From assembly GCA_964427655.1 (NCBI GenBank), contig CAYRWE010000102.1, positions 1 through 16,871 on the forward strand: a stretch of DNA of 16,871 nucleotides. The letters are read 5' to 3'. Origin of the DNA: CAVQNQ01 sp964427655. GTDB lineage: Bacteria; Acidobacteriota; Terriglobia; Bryobacterales; Bryobacteraceae. Under the pieces are notes generated by a model. The model saw only the letters and a list, made by a program, of their open reading frames with translations. It had not been told where the DNA came from and ran no database searches. Position 1 is the first letter of the stretch. Each line of letters opens with the position of its first letter. The position numbers were made by a program, and so were the translations under genes. Shown in pieces: positions 1 to 7,651 of the stretch.

Positions 1-14
1 GCAAGGAGGTTGCC

Positions 15-1739
15 ATGCCGCAACCCGATCTGGAAGCGCTCGAGCGCGATATCCGCGACCTGGCGCAGCGCGTGTCCCAAATCGAGCGGCAACTCGGAGC
101 CGATATCCCGGCCCCGGCGGCTGCCGTTGCGATCGATCAGCCCCCTGCGGCGGTGCTTCCCGAGACCGCCGCGCTTCTGCCGGCGCTAGGCCGCGCACTG
201 TTGGGGCTGGCGGGCGCCTATCTGCTGCGCGCTCTCACGGAATCGAACACACTGCCGATTGCCGCCGGCGTGACGGCAGGGATCGTCTACGCACTCTTCT
301 GGCTGGTGTGGGCGGCGCGCACGCCCGCCGAGCGCCAGGCCGCCGCCGCGCTCCATAGCCTGACCGCCGTTCTTGTGCTGGCGCCCCTGCTGTGGGAAGC
401 CACCCTACGCTTCCACGTGGTGGGGACATGGACCGCGGGTGCCATCCTGCTGCTGTTCACGCTCTTCGGCCTGGCGGTCTCATGGCACAAGAACCTGCTG
501 ATTGTAGCCACCATCGCCACGCTGGCGGGATTGGGTACGGCCGCCGCCCTGCTGATGGCCACCCACGACGTGCTCCCTTTCACCTTTGTCTTTCTGGCCA
601 TCGGCGCCGCCGTGGAAACCTCCGCCTGTCTCGATCATTGGCTCAGCGAACGATGGCTGGCCGCCATCGCGGCGGACCTGGCGGTCCTGCTGGCCACTTG
701 GCTGGTGACCAACCAGCGTGGTTTGCCGGAAGCTTATGCGCCCATCTCGCGGGAATGGCTGCTGCTCGCGCAGGCCCTGTTGCTGGCCATCTATCTTTCG
801 AGCACCATCGTGCGCACGCTTTGGCGCGGAGTGGATTTCACGGGATTCGAAACCGCCCAATGCGCGGCGGCCTTCGTCATTGGTGTGGGCGGAGGTCTCC
901 GGCTTTCGCACGCGGGACCGGCCATCGGCGGGCTGGCGCTGGTCTGCGGTCTGGCCTGCTATGTGGTGTCGTTCGCGCGGCTGGATCGACAGGGCGGCCA
1001 TGCCCGCAACTTCTACACCTACTCCACGTTCGCCATTCTGCTGACTCTGGCGGCCAGCGGAATCCTGCTCCAAGGCGCTGCCGCGTGGGGCGCGTGGCTG
1101 CTGCTGGCGCCGGCGTGTCTCTGGGCCGGCGGGCGATTCGGCCGCCTGACGCTGGCGGTTCACGGCGGGATCTACCTATGGCTGGCGCTGGCCTTTTCTG
1201 GTGCGCTGGCGCAGGCGGGGCAGTTCCTGCTGGGCAGCCCGGGGTGGATGGATCGCAGCCGGTATGGAGTCCTGGCAGCCGCCCTGTCCGCTGCGCTGTG
1301 TTATGGGTTGGCCGTGCGCGATGCGCGCAGCCGGAACACGTGGAACTACCGCGCGATGCGCTTCGCGGCTGCTGTCCCGTTGATTTGGCTGGTGGCGGGG
1401 ATTTCGGCCGGCGCCTTCACGGCGGCGTATCACGGTCTGTTCGGCGCGGACGCCACGCACGCCTACTGTGCCACCCTGAGAACCGGCGTGATGGCGCTGG
1501 TTGCGCTCGTGGCGGCCTGGGCGGGTTCCCGCTGGCCGGGCCTGGAACTCTCGCACCTCATTTACCCGGCGATGGTGGCAGGCGGGTGCCGGCTGCTCCT
1601 GGTGGATCTGCATCAGGACCGCAAAGCTGCGATGGTCCTCTCGCTGGTGGCGTATGGCGCCGCCCTGATGGTTCTGCCGCGGCTGACCCGCACACGGGCG
1701 GCGGCGGGGCCGGCGGGGGACGCCACTATCCACAGATAG
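15..1739 (+). CDS. Multispanning membrane protein of unknown function (DUF2339-like architecture)
   Basis: The 574-residue product begins with a short charged, probably coiled-coil stretch (about residues 5-28, LEALERDIRDLAQRVSQIER). An Ala/Pro linker follows, and then many hydrophobic segments from about residue 50 to 560, probably 14 or more membrane helices. This layout of coiled coil, proline-rich linker and many helices recalls the DUF2339 predicted membrane proteins, but I cannot confirm the family without a profile search. The ATG at 15 is well supported by AAGGAGG at 3-9, five bases upstream. The strong Shine-Dalgarno and the lack of visible upstream sequence leave open whether it is the last gene of a longer operon. 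No catalytic motif was recognised. I am sure it is a gene and unsure of its function. Confidence 0.85.
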   Translation: MPQPDLEALERDIRDLAQRVSQIERQLGADIPAPAAAVAIDQPPAAVLPETAALLPALGRALLGLAGAYLLRALTESNTLPIAAGVTAGIVYALFWLVWAARTPAERQAAAALHSLTAVLVLAPLLWEATLRFHVVGTWTAGAILLLFTLFGLAVSWHKNLLIVATIATLAGLGTAAALLMATHDVLPFTFVFLAIGAAVETSACLDHWLSERWLAAIAADLAVLLATWLVTNQRGLPEAYAPISREWLLLAQALLLAIYLSSTIVRTLWRGVDFTGFETAQCAAAFVIGVGGGLRLSHAGPAIGGLALVCGLACYVVSFARLDRQGGHARNFYTYSTFAILLTLAASGILLQGAAAWGAWLLLAPACLWAGGRFGRLTLAVHGGIYLWLALAFSGALAQAGQFLLGSPGWMDRSRYGVLAAALSAALCYGLAVRDARSRNTWNYRAMRFAAAVPLIWLVAGISAGAFTAAYHGLFGADATHAYCATLRTGVMALVALVAAWAGSRWPGLELSHLIYPAMVAGGCRLLLVDLHQDRKAAMVLSLVAYGAALMVLPRLTRTRAAAGPAGDATIHR

Positions 1740-1783
1740 CTTTTCGGGCCCGGGATCGAAACCTTATCATGATGGGAACCGGT

Positions 1784-2785
1784 ATGAAGCTCCTCGCCAG
1801 CTTGTCGATGCTCCTGTTCCTGCCCGCCATGCACGCCGCCGAAGGCGCGCTTCCGGACTGGTTGCCGCCCGAGACTCGGGTCGTGATCGGTGTGCGCGTG
1901 CGCTCGCTCGTCGATTCCGACCTTGTGAAGTCCGCGTTTTCCCAGGCGGCTGCTTCCCAGGCGGCCGCCATGCCGCCCCAAGCCGCCGGCTGGATGAACC
2001 TCACGGCGGCCCTGGGTTTCGATCTGGCGCGCGATGTGGACGAGATTGTGATCACCTCCACCGCCCAGGGAGAGAAACCGCCCGTGCTGATCATGGTTAG
2101 GGGCCGTTTCAACCGCGCACGTCTGGCCGCCGGCGCCCCATCCTACGGGGGCGTCCCATTGATCGGCGGCGGCAAGGATTCCTCTGGGGTAGTGGCATTG
2201 CTAGACGCCACCACGGCGATGGCCGGCGACCTGCCGCTGGTGCGGGAGGCCATCGACCGCCGCGGCCACGGCGGAATTTCCGCGGACCTGGCCGCGCGCG
2301 TCGAGGCCGTGCGCAACCGCTACGACATCTGGGGCCTGGGCGACCGGCCAGCGGACTTTAAACCGCCCGTCGGGACCCCCCAGGGCTTCGGTAATATAGA
2401 CCGGTTCCAGTTTGGCGCCCTGTTCAACCACGGATTGGAGCTGAGCGCCGAAATCCACTCCACCTCCGCCCAGGATGTGGAGAAACTCATGGCCTCGGCG
2501 AGCTTCATGGATGCCGTGATGAAGGCTCAGCAGTCTCAGGCCGGCACGGGCAAGCTCGACGTCCACGCGGACAAGGGTACACTGTACCTCTCGCTCACCA
2601 TTCCTGAAGAGGTGCTCAAGAAGGCCATGGATGCGCAGGCCGCGGGCATGAAAGCCGCCCAGGCCCCGCGGCCCGGAGCCAAACCCGTCGTTCCAGCGCT
2701 GAAGCCCAAGTCCCCGGCCGGGACGCCTCGCACGCTCAATCCCGATGGCGGAACCGGCGTTGTCAGGCTGCCCGGTGGGCCGTAA
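1784..2785 (+). CDS. Secreted or periplasmic protein of unknown function
   Basis: The 333-residue product starts with a typical Sec signal peptide: MK, a Leu-rich core, then a likely cleavage after AMHA around residue 18. The body has no motif I recognise. The last 60 or so residues are rich in Ala, Pro and Lys and end in a Gly/Pro tail, so they are probably disordered. The ATG at 1784 is chosen because it gives the best signal peptide and has GGGA at 1774-1777. ATG codons at 1769 and 1772 in the same frame are alternatives. The frame stays open far upstream (to 392), but that part overlaps the preceding gene and is its shadow. A TATCAT hexamer at 1765-1770 could serve as a close -10. Similar short secreted proteins with no assigned role are common in Acidobacteriota (inference). 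Confidence 0.8.
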   Translation: MKLLASLSMLLFLPAMHAAEGALPDWLPPETRVVIGVRVRSLVDSDLVKSAFSQAAASQAAAMPPQAAGWMNLTAALGFDLARDVDEIVITSTAQGEKPPVLIMVRGRFNRARLAAGAPSYGGVPLIGGGKDSSGVVALLDATTAMAGDLPLVREAIDRRGHGGISADLAARVEAVRNRYDIWGLGDRPADFKPPVGTPQGFGNIDRFQFGALFNHGLELSAEIHSTSAQDVEKLMASASFMDAVMKAQQSQAGTGKLDVHADKGTLYLSLTIPEEVLKKAMDAQAAGMKAAQAPRPGAKPVVPALKPKSPAGTPRTLNPDGGTGVVRLPGGP

Positions 2786-2802
2786 GACTCTGCGACCGGC
2801 GC

Positions 2803-2808
2803 TATAAT
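2803..2808 (+). promoter_or_regulatory. Putative -10 element TATAAT for the small membrane protein gene
   Basis: A perfect TATAAT hexamer preceded by GGCGC lies 17 bases before the ATG at 2826. No TTGACA-like -35 is seen at the expected distance. Transcription would start near 2815, giving a leader of about 11 bases. Confidence 0.5.
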
Positions 2809-2825
2809 CCGCTTGAGGACACCGC

Positions 2826-3167
2826 ATGAGGGGCCACCACGGATGGCCGGGATTGATCGTGGCTGCGATCTTCGTGGTGGTTGTGTTTCTGGTCCGCCGC
2901 GACCGCGATGGATTTCGGAACGATCTTGAGAACTTCTCTTCGCGCCTACGGCAGTCGCCTATGGGGATGCCTGTGCCTGAGATCGACCTGGTGGCGCTCT
3001 TGCGCTGGCTCATTCCCCTGGTGTTCTTCTTCCTGGGAGGTCTGCTGCTGTTAAGACCGGGCACGCCGCCACTCAGCCCGGCCTTCGGCGTGAGCCTGCT
3101 CGGGGTAGGCGCAGTCGCCGCGGCCGGATGCCTGGCGATCGGGTTCCTTCTCCGTCATCCCCGCTGA
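2826..3167 (+). CDS. Small three-helix membrane protein, unknown function
   Basis: The 113-residue product has three hydrophobic segments: residues about 8-22 (GLIVAAIFVVVVFLV), about 61-79 (LIPLVFFFLGGLLLL) and about 88-108. A charged, polar loop with several Arg residues lies between the first two. No conserved motif was recognised. The start at 2826 has GAGG at 2815-2818, seven bases upstream, and a TATAAT at 2803-2808. The gene is 40 bases after the preceding stop, so it probably has its own promoter. It could be a small envelope protein, but function cannot be inferred. Confidence 0.7.
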   Translation: MRGHHGWPGLIVAAIFVVVVFLVRRDRDGFRNDLENFSSRLRQSPMGMPVPEIDLVALLRWLIPLVFFFLGGLLLLRPGTPPLSPAFGVSLLGVGAVAAAGCLAIGFLLRHPR

Positions 3168-3237
3168 GCGCGCCCATCGACAGCCCATGCGCGCGTTTCC
3201 GCAACGCGATAGATTGGAGAGCTAGAGGTTTCCTCGC

Positions 3238-4731
3238 ATGTCGCACAACCGCTTTTCGAGACGGCACTTCTTCTTTGGTTCCCTGCTGGCGGGCGCCGTT
3301 CCCGCCGGCGGATTCGGCAGCACGGCATCGCTTAAGATGCTGGGATACCGTTCGCCCAACGAGAAGCTGAATATCGCTTCCATCGGCGCGGGCGGGCGGG
3401 CCGCCTCGGATATCTCCGGCTGCGCTCCCACCGAGAACATCGTGGCGCTGTGCGACCCGGACTCGGAAAATGCCATGGCGACATTCAATCGCTTCCCCAA
3501 GGCTACCCAGTACAAGGATTTCCGGAAGATGCTCGACAAGGAGGGCAAAACCATCGATGCCGTCATTGTGGCCATTCCGGATTTCATGCACTCGACCGCC
3601 GCGCTGTGGGCCATGGAGCGCGGCAAGCACGTCTACGTGGAAAAGCCGCTGACCCGCACGGTCTGGGAAGCCCGCATACTCGCCGAGGCCGCCGCCAAAT
3701 ATAAGGTAGCCACCCAGATGGGCAACCAGGGCTATTCGAACGACGGCTCGCGGCGCTGCGCCGAGATGATCTGGGCCGGCGAGATCGGCAACGTCACGGA
3801 AGTTCACGCCTGGACCAACCGGCCGATCTGGCCGCAAGGCCTCACCAAGATCCCGGCGCCAGATCCGGTTCCCGACACGCTCGATTGGGATCTCTGGCTG
3901 GGCATCGCGCCGCCGCGCCCGTTCACCATCGGCGGCGAAGGGTATCCCACGCGGGACGGTAATTTCTACCAGCCCTTCAACTGGCGCGGGTTTTTCGATT
4001 TCGGCTGCGGCGCGCTAGGCGACATGGCGTGTCACATCCTGGGGGCGCCCAACATGGCCTTGAAGCTGACCGCTCCCTCGAGCGTCGAGTGCGTGATGCA
4101 GGAAGGCAAGAGTGCCTTCATGTTCCCCCGGAAATCGGTGATTCGCTTCGATTTCCCGGCTCGCGGCGCCATGCCTCCGGTGAAGATCTTCTGGTATGAC
4201 GGCGTCAAGGCGCCGCCGTCGCGCCCGGCGGGCCTCTCGGAGACGGAGCGGCTGGGCGATATTCCGGTGCACCGCGTGCCGGGCCGCCCGCCCGCGCCCC
4301 CGCGCGACACCTGGTCCTCGCAGCCGACTCCCACGCTGCCCACCGACTGCACACCCGAAGAGTGGGCGCGCGCCGAAAACAACGGCGCCCTGTTCGTGGG
4401 CGACAAAGGCTTCATGACCGCCGGCACCTACGGCGACGGCGCCCGCCTGGTGCCGTTCGAGAGGATGGCCGACTATAAGTACCCCTCCGAGTTCCTGCCG
4501 CGCTCGCCGGGCCACTATCGCGATTGGATTCGCGCCGCCAAGGGCGGGGAAGCGGCCTGCTCGAATTTCGCCGCGGCCGGCCCCCTGACCGAGTGGATCG
4601 CCCTCGGCGTAGTGGCGCTGCGCTTCGAGGGCAAGCTCGAATGGGACGCCGCCCGAATGCGCGTCACCAACCTTCCGGAAGCCAATAAGTACATCAAGCC
4701 CGTCTTCCGTAAAGGCTGGGGCGTCACCTAG
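3238..4731 (+). CDS. Tat-exported Gfo/Idh/MocA family NAD(P)-dependent oxidoreductase
   Basis: The 497-residue protein begins with a twin-arginine signal (FSRRHFFFGSLLAGA, residues 6-20), so it is predicted to be exported folded with its cofactor. The mature part has a Rossmann nucleotide-binding fold: KLNIASIGAGGRA at 43-55, then acidic LCDPD at 71-75. The family hallmark EKPLTRT is at 135-141, with the conserved Lys136. GDMACH at 261-266 matches the conserved C-terminal-domain motif that supplies a catalytic His in this family. A long Pro-rich insert (about residues 325-375) is typical of the Planctomycetes/Acidobacteria secreted subgroup. Members oxidise or reduce sugars, inositols or related polyols; the substrate here is unknown. 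The start has GAGG at 3225-3228, nine bases upstream, and a weak -10-like TAGATT at 3210-3215. Confidence 0.93.
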   Translation: MSHNRFSRRHFFFGSLLAGAVPAGGFGSTASLKMLGYRSPNEKLNIASIGAGGRAASDISGCAPTENIVALCDPDSENAMATFNRFPKATQYKDFRKMLDKEGKTIDAVIVAIPDFMHSTAALWAMERGKHVYVEKPLTRTVWEARILAEAAAKYKVATQMGNQGYSNDGSRRCAEMIWAGEIGNVTEVHAWTNRPIWPQGLTKIPAPDPVPDTLDWDLWLGIAPPRPFTIGGEGYPTRDGNFYQPFNWRGFFDFGCGALGDMACHILGAPNMALKLTAPSSVECVMQEGKSAFMFPRKSVIRFDFPARGAMPPVKIFWYDGVKAPPSRPAGLSETERLGDIPVHRVPGRPPAPPRDTWSSQPTPTLPTDCTPEEWARAENNGALFVGDKGFMTAGTYGDGARLVPFERMADYKYPSEFLPRSPGHYRDWIRAAKGGEAACSNFAAAGPLTEWIALGVVALRFEGKLEWDAARMRVTNLPEANKYIKPVFRKGWGVT

Positions 4732-4752
4732 CGCAATGACCCCGCCGGGACG

Positions 4753-5265
4753 TCAGGCGTAAATGTTCACGCTCGTGCCCGACGTCCCTTGCGTTCCGCT
4801 GGCGCTGGCCGAAGTGCCGGACGACGCCGTCGTGCCCGAGGTGGACGTAGTGGATGGTGTGCCGCTCTGGGTGCTGTCGCTGCTCGAAGCGCCCGAGGCA
4901 TGGTGGTGATGGTGGCCGCGATGGGCCGATTGCGTCGACCCGCTCTGGCTGGCCGACTGCAAATCGCTTTGTACTTTGGAGAAGTCGCCCTGGGCCTGGC
5001 TCAGGTTGCCTGAGCTGAGGGCTTGGCCTAGTGCCGCGAAATCGCTTTGAAAAGAGCTGCTCTGGGTGCTGGCTGTCTGGCTGCCGGGACCGCTCTTCAT
5101 GATCTGTTCAAGGCTGCTGTAAGCTTTCTGGGCCCCCGGAAGATCTCCGGACTTGAGTGAATTGGCAAGCTGTTTGAAAAGTTTCTGGGCCTGGCCGGTG
5201 TTGCTCTGGCCGCTGGCCGGGGAAATACCGCTGCTGCTATTGCTGGAAACGGCGGAAACGGACAC
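4753..5265 (-). CDS. Ser/Gln/Gly-rich low-complexity protein with an internal helical repeat
   Basis: The 170-residue product starts at GTG 5265, supported by GGGAGG at 5271-5276 with five bases of spacing. There is no signal peptide. Two similar helical units are visible: residues about 27-57 (LFKQLANSLKSGDLPGAQ within it) and about 72-103 (FAALGQALSSGNLSQAQ within it). They share the pattern L..AL.SG.L..AQ.....L and resemble a short TPR-like hairpin. A run HRGHHHHHAS at 115-124 follows. The C-terminal 45 residues are nearly all Ser, Thr, Gly and Ala and end in SVNIYA. The His run might bind metal, but this is speculation. It converges on the oxidoreductase gene with only 21 bases between the stops. 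No family name is recognised. Confidence 0.78.
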   Translation of the reverse strand: MSVSAVSSNSSSGISPASGQSNTGQAQKLFKQLANSLKSGDLPGAQKAYSSLEQIMKSGPGSQTASTQSSSFQSDFAALGQALSSGNLSQAQGDFSKVQSDLQSASQSGSTQSAHRGHHHHHASGASSSDSTQSGTPSTTSTSGTTASSGTSASASGTQGTSGTSVNIYA

Positions 5266-5409
5266 GTTTGCCTCCCGATTTCGAGCGTCGCTGATTCCGG
5301 TGTGTCGAACTCCGGAAGGCGGGCACTCTCGATGATCTTATCGGCCGAATCGGCCGGTTTGATCGCCGATGCCCGGTACTGGTGATCCAATTGCGAAGGC
5401 GATTGGGCA

Positions 5410-6987
5410 ATGTTTACGCAGCGGGATGCCCCAAAGCGGCATAACGTACCAAGATGGTTATTGTTCGCCGGAGCCATCTTCCTGGCCGTGATCGCTACGG
5501 GCGCCACCCTGCTCGCCATCCACTGGCCCTTCACGCGCCAAGCTGTGATCCAGGCGCTCGAACAAGCTTCCGGCCGACAGGTTGAGATCCGCACTTTTGT
5601 CGACACGTACTTTCCTCCCGGTTGCACCGCCGAAGGCGTCCGTTTTCTCCGCCACAAACACCCCGAGGCCCAGCCCATCGTCACTATTGAAAAGCTCGTC
5701 ATCCGGGCGAGCCTAGTGGGCTTAGCCGGCTCTCCCACGCGGCTTTCCGACGTCCGGGTTGTGGGTATGCACATGATCGTTCCGCCGAAATCGGCCCGCG
5801 AGGAGGGTGCCAGTGTTCCATTAAATTCGGGCCCCGGCGGCCAATCGCTGGCTATTTCCCATATCGTGGCGGATGGCGCGGTCTTGGAGTTCATTCGAGA
5901 GAACCCTAAGGACAAGCCTTATCTCCTCAAGATCGACCAGCTCGGCCTCACGGACGTCGGCCCCGGAACGCGCATGTCCTACCGCGCAACGCTCAGCAAT
6001 ACGGAGCCGCCCGGCACCATACGCGCCGAGGGGAAATTCGGTCCCTGGAATCCCTCCGACGTGGGTGCCACCGTGGTCTCCGGCACTTACACCTACGACG
6101 ATATCGATCTCGGCTTCTTCGGAAGCATCGGGGGCAAGGGCCGCGCGAAAGGCCAGTTCTCCGGACCCCTTGCGCGCATCGAAACTCGGGGCAGCCTCGA
6201 GGTGGCCGGGTTCCGCGTGGACGGCAGCGATCATGACGTCCAACTGGCCACGACTTTCCAGGCGACGGTGGACGGCACCCATGGGGACGTCACCCTCAAC
6301 CCCGCGGTGGCGCGCTTCCGGCATACGCAGATCGAGGCCCGCGGACGAATTGCCGCACAAGGGAGCCAGCCGGGCAAGACCGCGAGTTTCGACATCGCCG
6401 TGCAGCAAGGCCGCGTGGACGATCTACTTTACCTGTTCACCAGGGGCCAGCCGGGCATGAGCGGCGATGTGGCGGCCCAGGGGAAGTTCCTCTGGCCGCC
6501 CGGCCCGCGCAAATTCCTGGAGAAGATCCGCATGGACCTGGTTTTCGGTATGAACCAAAGCCGCTTCACCAGCCTCGCGACTCAGAACGGCATCGACCGA
6601 ATCAGCGAAAGCGCGCAGGGTGAGGACAGGAAAGAGCAGGACGGCAATCCGGGCACGGTGTTGGCTGTGACGCACGGGAACATCGGCGTGAGTGGCGGCG
6701 TCGCCGCCATTTCCCATGGGAGCTTCGCGGTTCCCGGAGTCGATGCCACGTTGCATGGCACTTACAACCTGCTGAACCGGCGCGTCGATCTCCACGGCAC
6801 GCTCAAGACTCGCGGCAGTCTCTCCGACGCCACCTCGGGCGTTAAGGCTGTCGTGCTGAAAGCCGTGACTCCGCTGTTTCGAAAGGAGAAGTCGGTGCGC
6901 ATGGTTCCCTTCCAGATCACCGGCGCCTACGGGAACGCCGCGGTAGGGATCGATTGGAAGAAGGACCTGTCGCGCTTGTCGAAGTAA
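5410..6987 (+). CDS. AsmA-like membrane-anchored envelope protein
   Basis: The 525-residue product has a short cytoplasmic N-terminus and one membrane anchor at about residues 16-38 (WLLFAGAIFLAVIATGATLLA). The rest is a large, beta-rich, presumably periplasmic body. The region around residues 40-75 (QALEQASGRQVEI) matches the start of AsmA domains, where the anchor is followed by an amphipathic helix and a beta strand. The C-terminal section (LHGTYNLLNRRVDLHGTL, then a Leu/Val stretch, VPFQITGAYGNAAVGID) matches the C-terminal part of AsmA-like proteins. Family members are thought to span the periplasm and to help lipid movement or outer-membrane assembly. The start at 5410 has only a modest AAGG at 5396-5399. 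It diverges from the Ser/Gln-rich gene across 144 bases. Confidence 0.8.
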   Translation: MFTQRDAPKRHNVPRWLLFAGAIFLAVIATGATLLAIHWPFTRQAVIQALEQASGRQVEIRTFVDTYFPPGCTAEGVRFLRHKHPEAQPIVTIEKLVIRASLVGLAGSPTRLSDVRVVGMHMIVPPKSAREEGASVPLNSGPGGQSLAISHIVADGAVLEFIRENPKDKPYLLKIDQLGLTDVGPGTRMSYRATLSNTEPPGTIRAEGKFGPWNPSDVGATVVSGTYTYDDIDLGFFGSIGGKGRAKGQFSGPLARIETRGSLEVAGFRVDGSDHDVQLATTFQATVDGTHGDVTLNPAVARFRHTQIEARGRIAAQGSQPGKTASFDIAVQQGRVDDLLYLFTRGQPGMSGDVAAQGKFLWPPGPRKFLEKIRMDLVFGMNQSRFTSLATQNGIDRISESAQGEDRKEQDGNPGTVLAVTHGNIGVSGGVAAISHGSFAVPGVDATLHGTYNLLNRRVDLHGTLKTRGSLSDATSGVKAVVLKAVTPLFRKEKSVRMVPFQITGAYGNAAVGIDWKKDLSRLSK

Positions 6988-7038
6988 CCACGCGACTGGC
7001 GCCGATTTCTGCGAGTATGGGGAAGGAAAGGCGTCACA

Positions 7039-7620
7039 GTGCCCCAACTCCATTACAGTCTGTGGCTGGCCCCGCTGCTGATTGCGCTGATCCTGTTTGC
7101 TATCGACCGCTTGGTTGGCGCGCGAACCCTGGCCGGGATCTACCGCGTAAAGTTCCCCGAGACGCCCCGCGAACGCCTCTTCTGGGCCTCGCTGGGCTTC
7201 TTCGTGGCCGTGGCGGTGGTGCGGACCCTGACGTTTCTGATTCACAACCAGATCGGTCCCTTTCACGATGTCGAGATGCGCGGCCGCCATATTCACCACT
7301 TGGTGTGGGGCATTCTGCTGCTGCTCGTCACAGGATACGGCTGGCTGCTGGAGGCCGGCACGGGTACGCGCGGCTCGCGCACGTGGGTGGGCCGCGCGAT
7401 GTCCGCGGCCTACGGCGTGGGTGCGGCGCTCACGCTCGACGAGTTCGCGCTCTGGCTCAATCTGCGCGACGTCTATTGGGAGCGCGAAGGCCGCGAGAGC
7501 TTCGAGGCGCTGGCGCTGTTCGCCGGAGCGCTGGCCATTGCGGCGCTGGGCGGTCCTTTCCTGCGAGCGGCGGTGCGGACGTGGATCGGCAAGTCTAAAT
7601 TCCCCGCGAGGCGGAGTTGA
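7039..7620 (+). CDS. Small integral membrane protein, conserved but uncharacterised
   Basis: The 193-residue product has about five hydrophobic segments (residues about 8-24, 50-69, 86-106, 119-135 and 158-180). Two polar, membrane-edge motifs stand out: RGRHIHHLVWG near residues 80-90, and a long conserved-looking stretch containing TLDEFALWLNLRDVYW and EGRES near 133-157. I recall similar unnamed integral membrane proteins in Actinobacteria and Acidobacteriota. The His and Asp/Glu residues suggest a metal-binding or enzymatic role, but this is inference. Translation must start at GTG 7039, as no in-frame ATG lies between it and the upstream stop. A purine-rich run GGAAGGAAAGG at 7021-7031 precedes it. 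It lies 51 bases after the AsmA-like gene and may be co-transcribed. Confidence 0.8.
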   Translation: MPQLHYSLWLAPLLIALILFAIDRLVGARTLAGIYRVKFPETPRERLFWASLGFFVAVAVVRTLTFLIHNQIGPFHDVEMRGRHIHHLVWGILLLLVTGYGWLLEAGTGTRGSRTWVGRAMSAAYGVGAALTLDEFALWLNLRDVYWEREGRESFEALALFAGALAIAALGGPFLRAAVRTWIGKSKFPARRS

Positions 7621-7625
7621 CCGTC

Positions 7626-7651
7626 ACCGTGCGCCGGCGGCAGCGCACGGT
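7626..7651. terminator. Hairpin between convergent genes, probable bidirectional terminator
   Basis: A perfect 9-bp stem (ACCGTGCGC / GCGCACGGT) with an eight-base loop sits exactly between the convergent stops at 7620 and 7651. There is no T-run on either side, so it is not a canonical rho-independent terminator. It may act with Rho or block 3' decay. Confidence 0.5.

Noticed and set aside
392..1768. Long open frame continuous with the secreted protein gene that starts at 1784
   Set aside because: It overlaps the first membrane protein gene in another frame. Its composition is Gly/Arg/Ala-rich as in GC-rich shadow frames, and the signal peptide only makes sense from 1784.
5338..5345. GCCGATAA on the minus strand, resembling a flagellar sigma-28 -10 element
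   Set aside because: The nearest TAAA-like -35 (CAAA) is about 12 bases away rather than 15, the distance to the start codon is about 60 bases, and there are no motility genes in the window.
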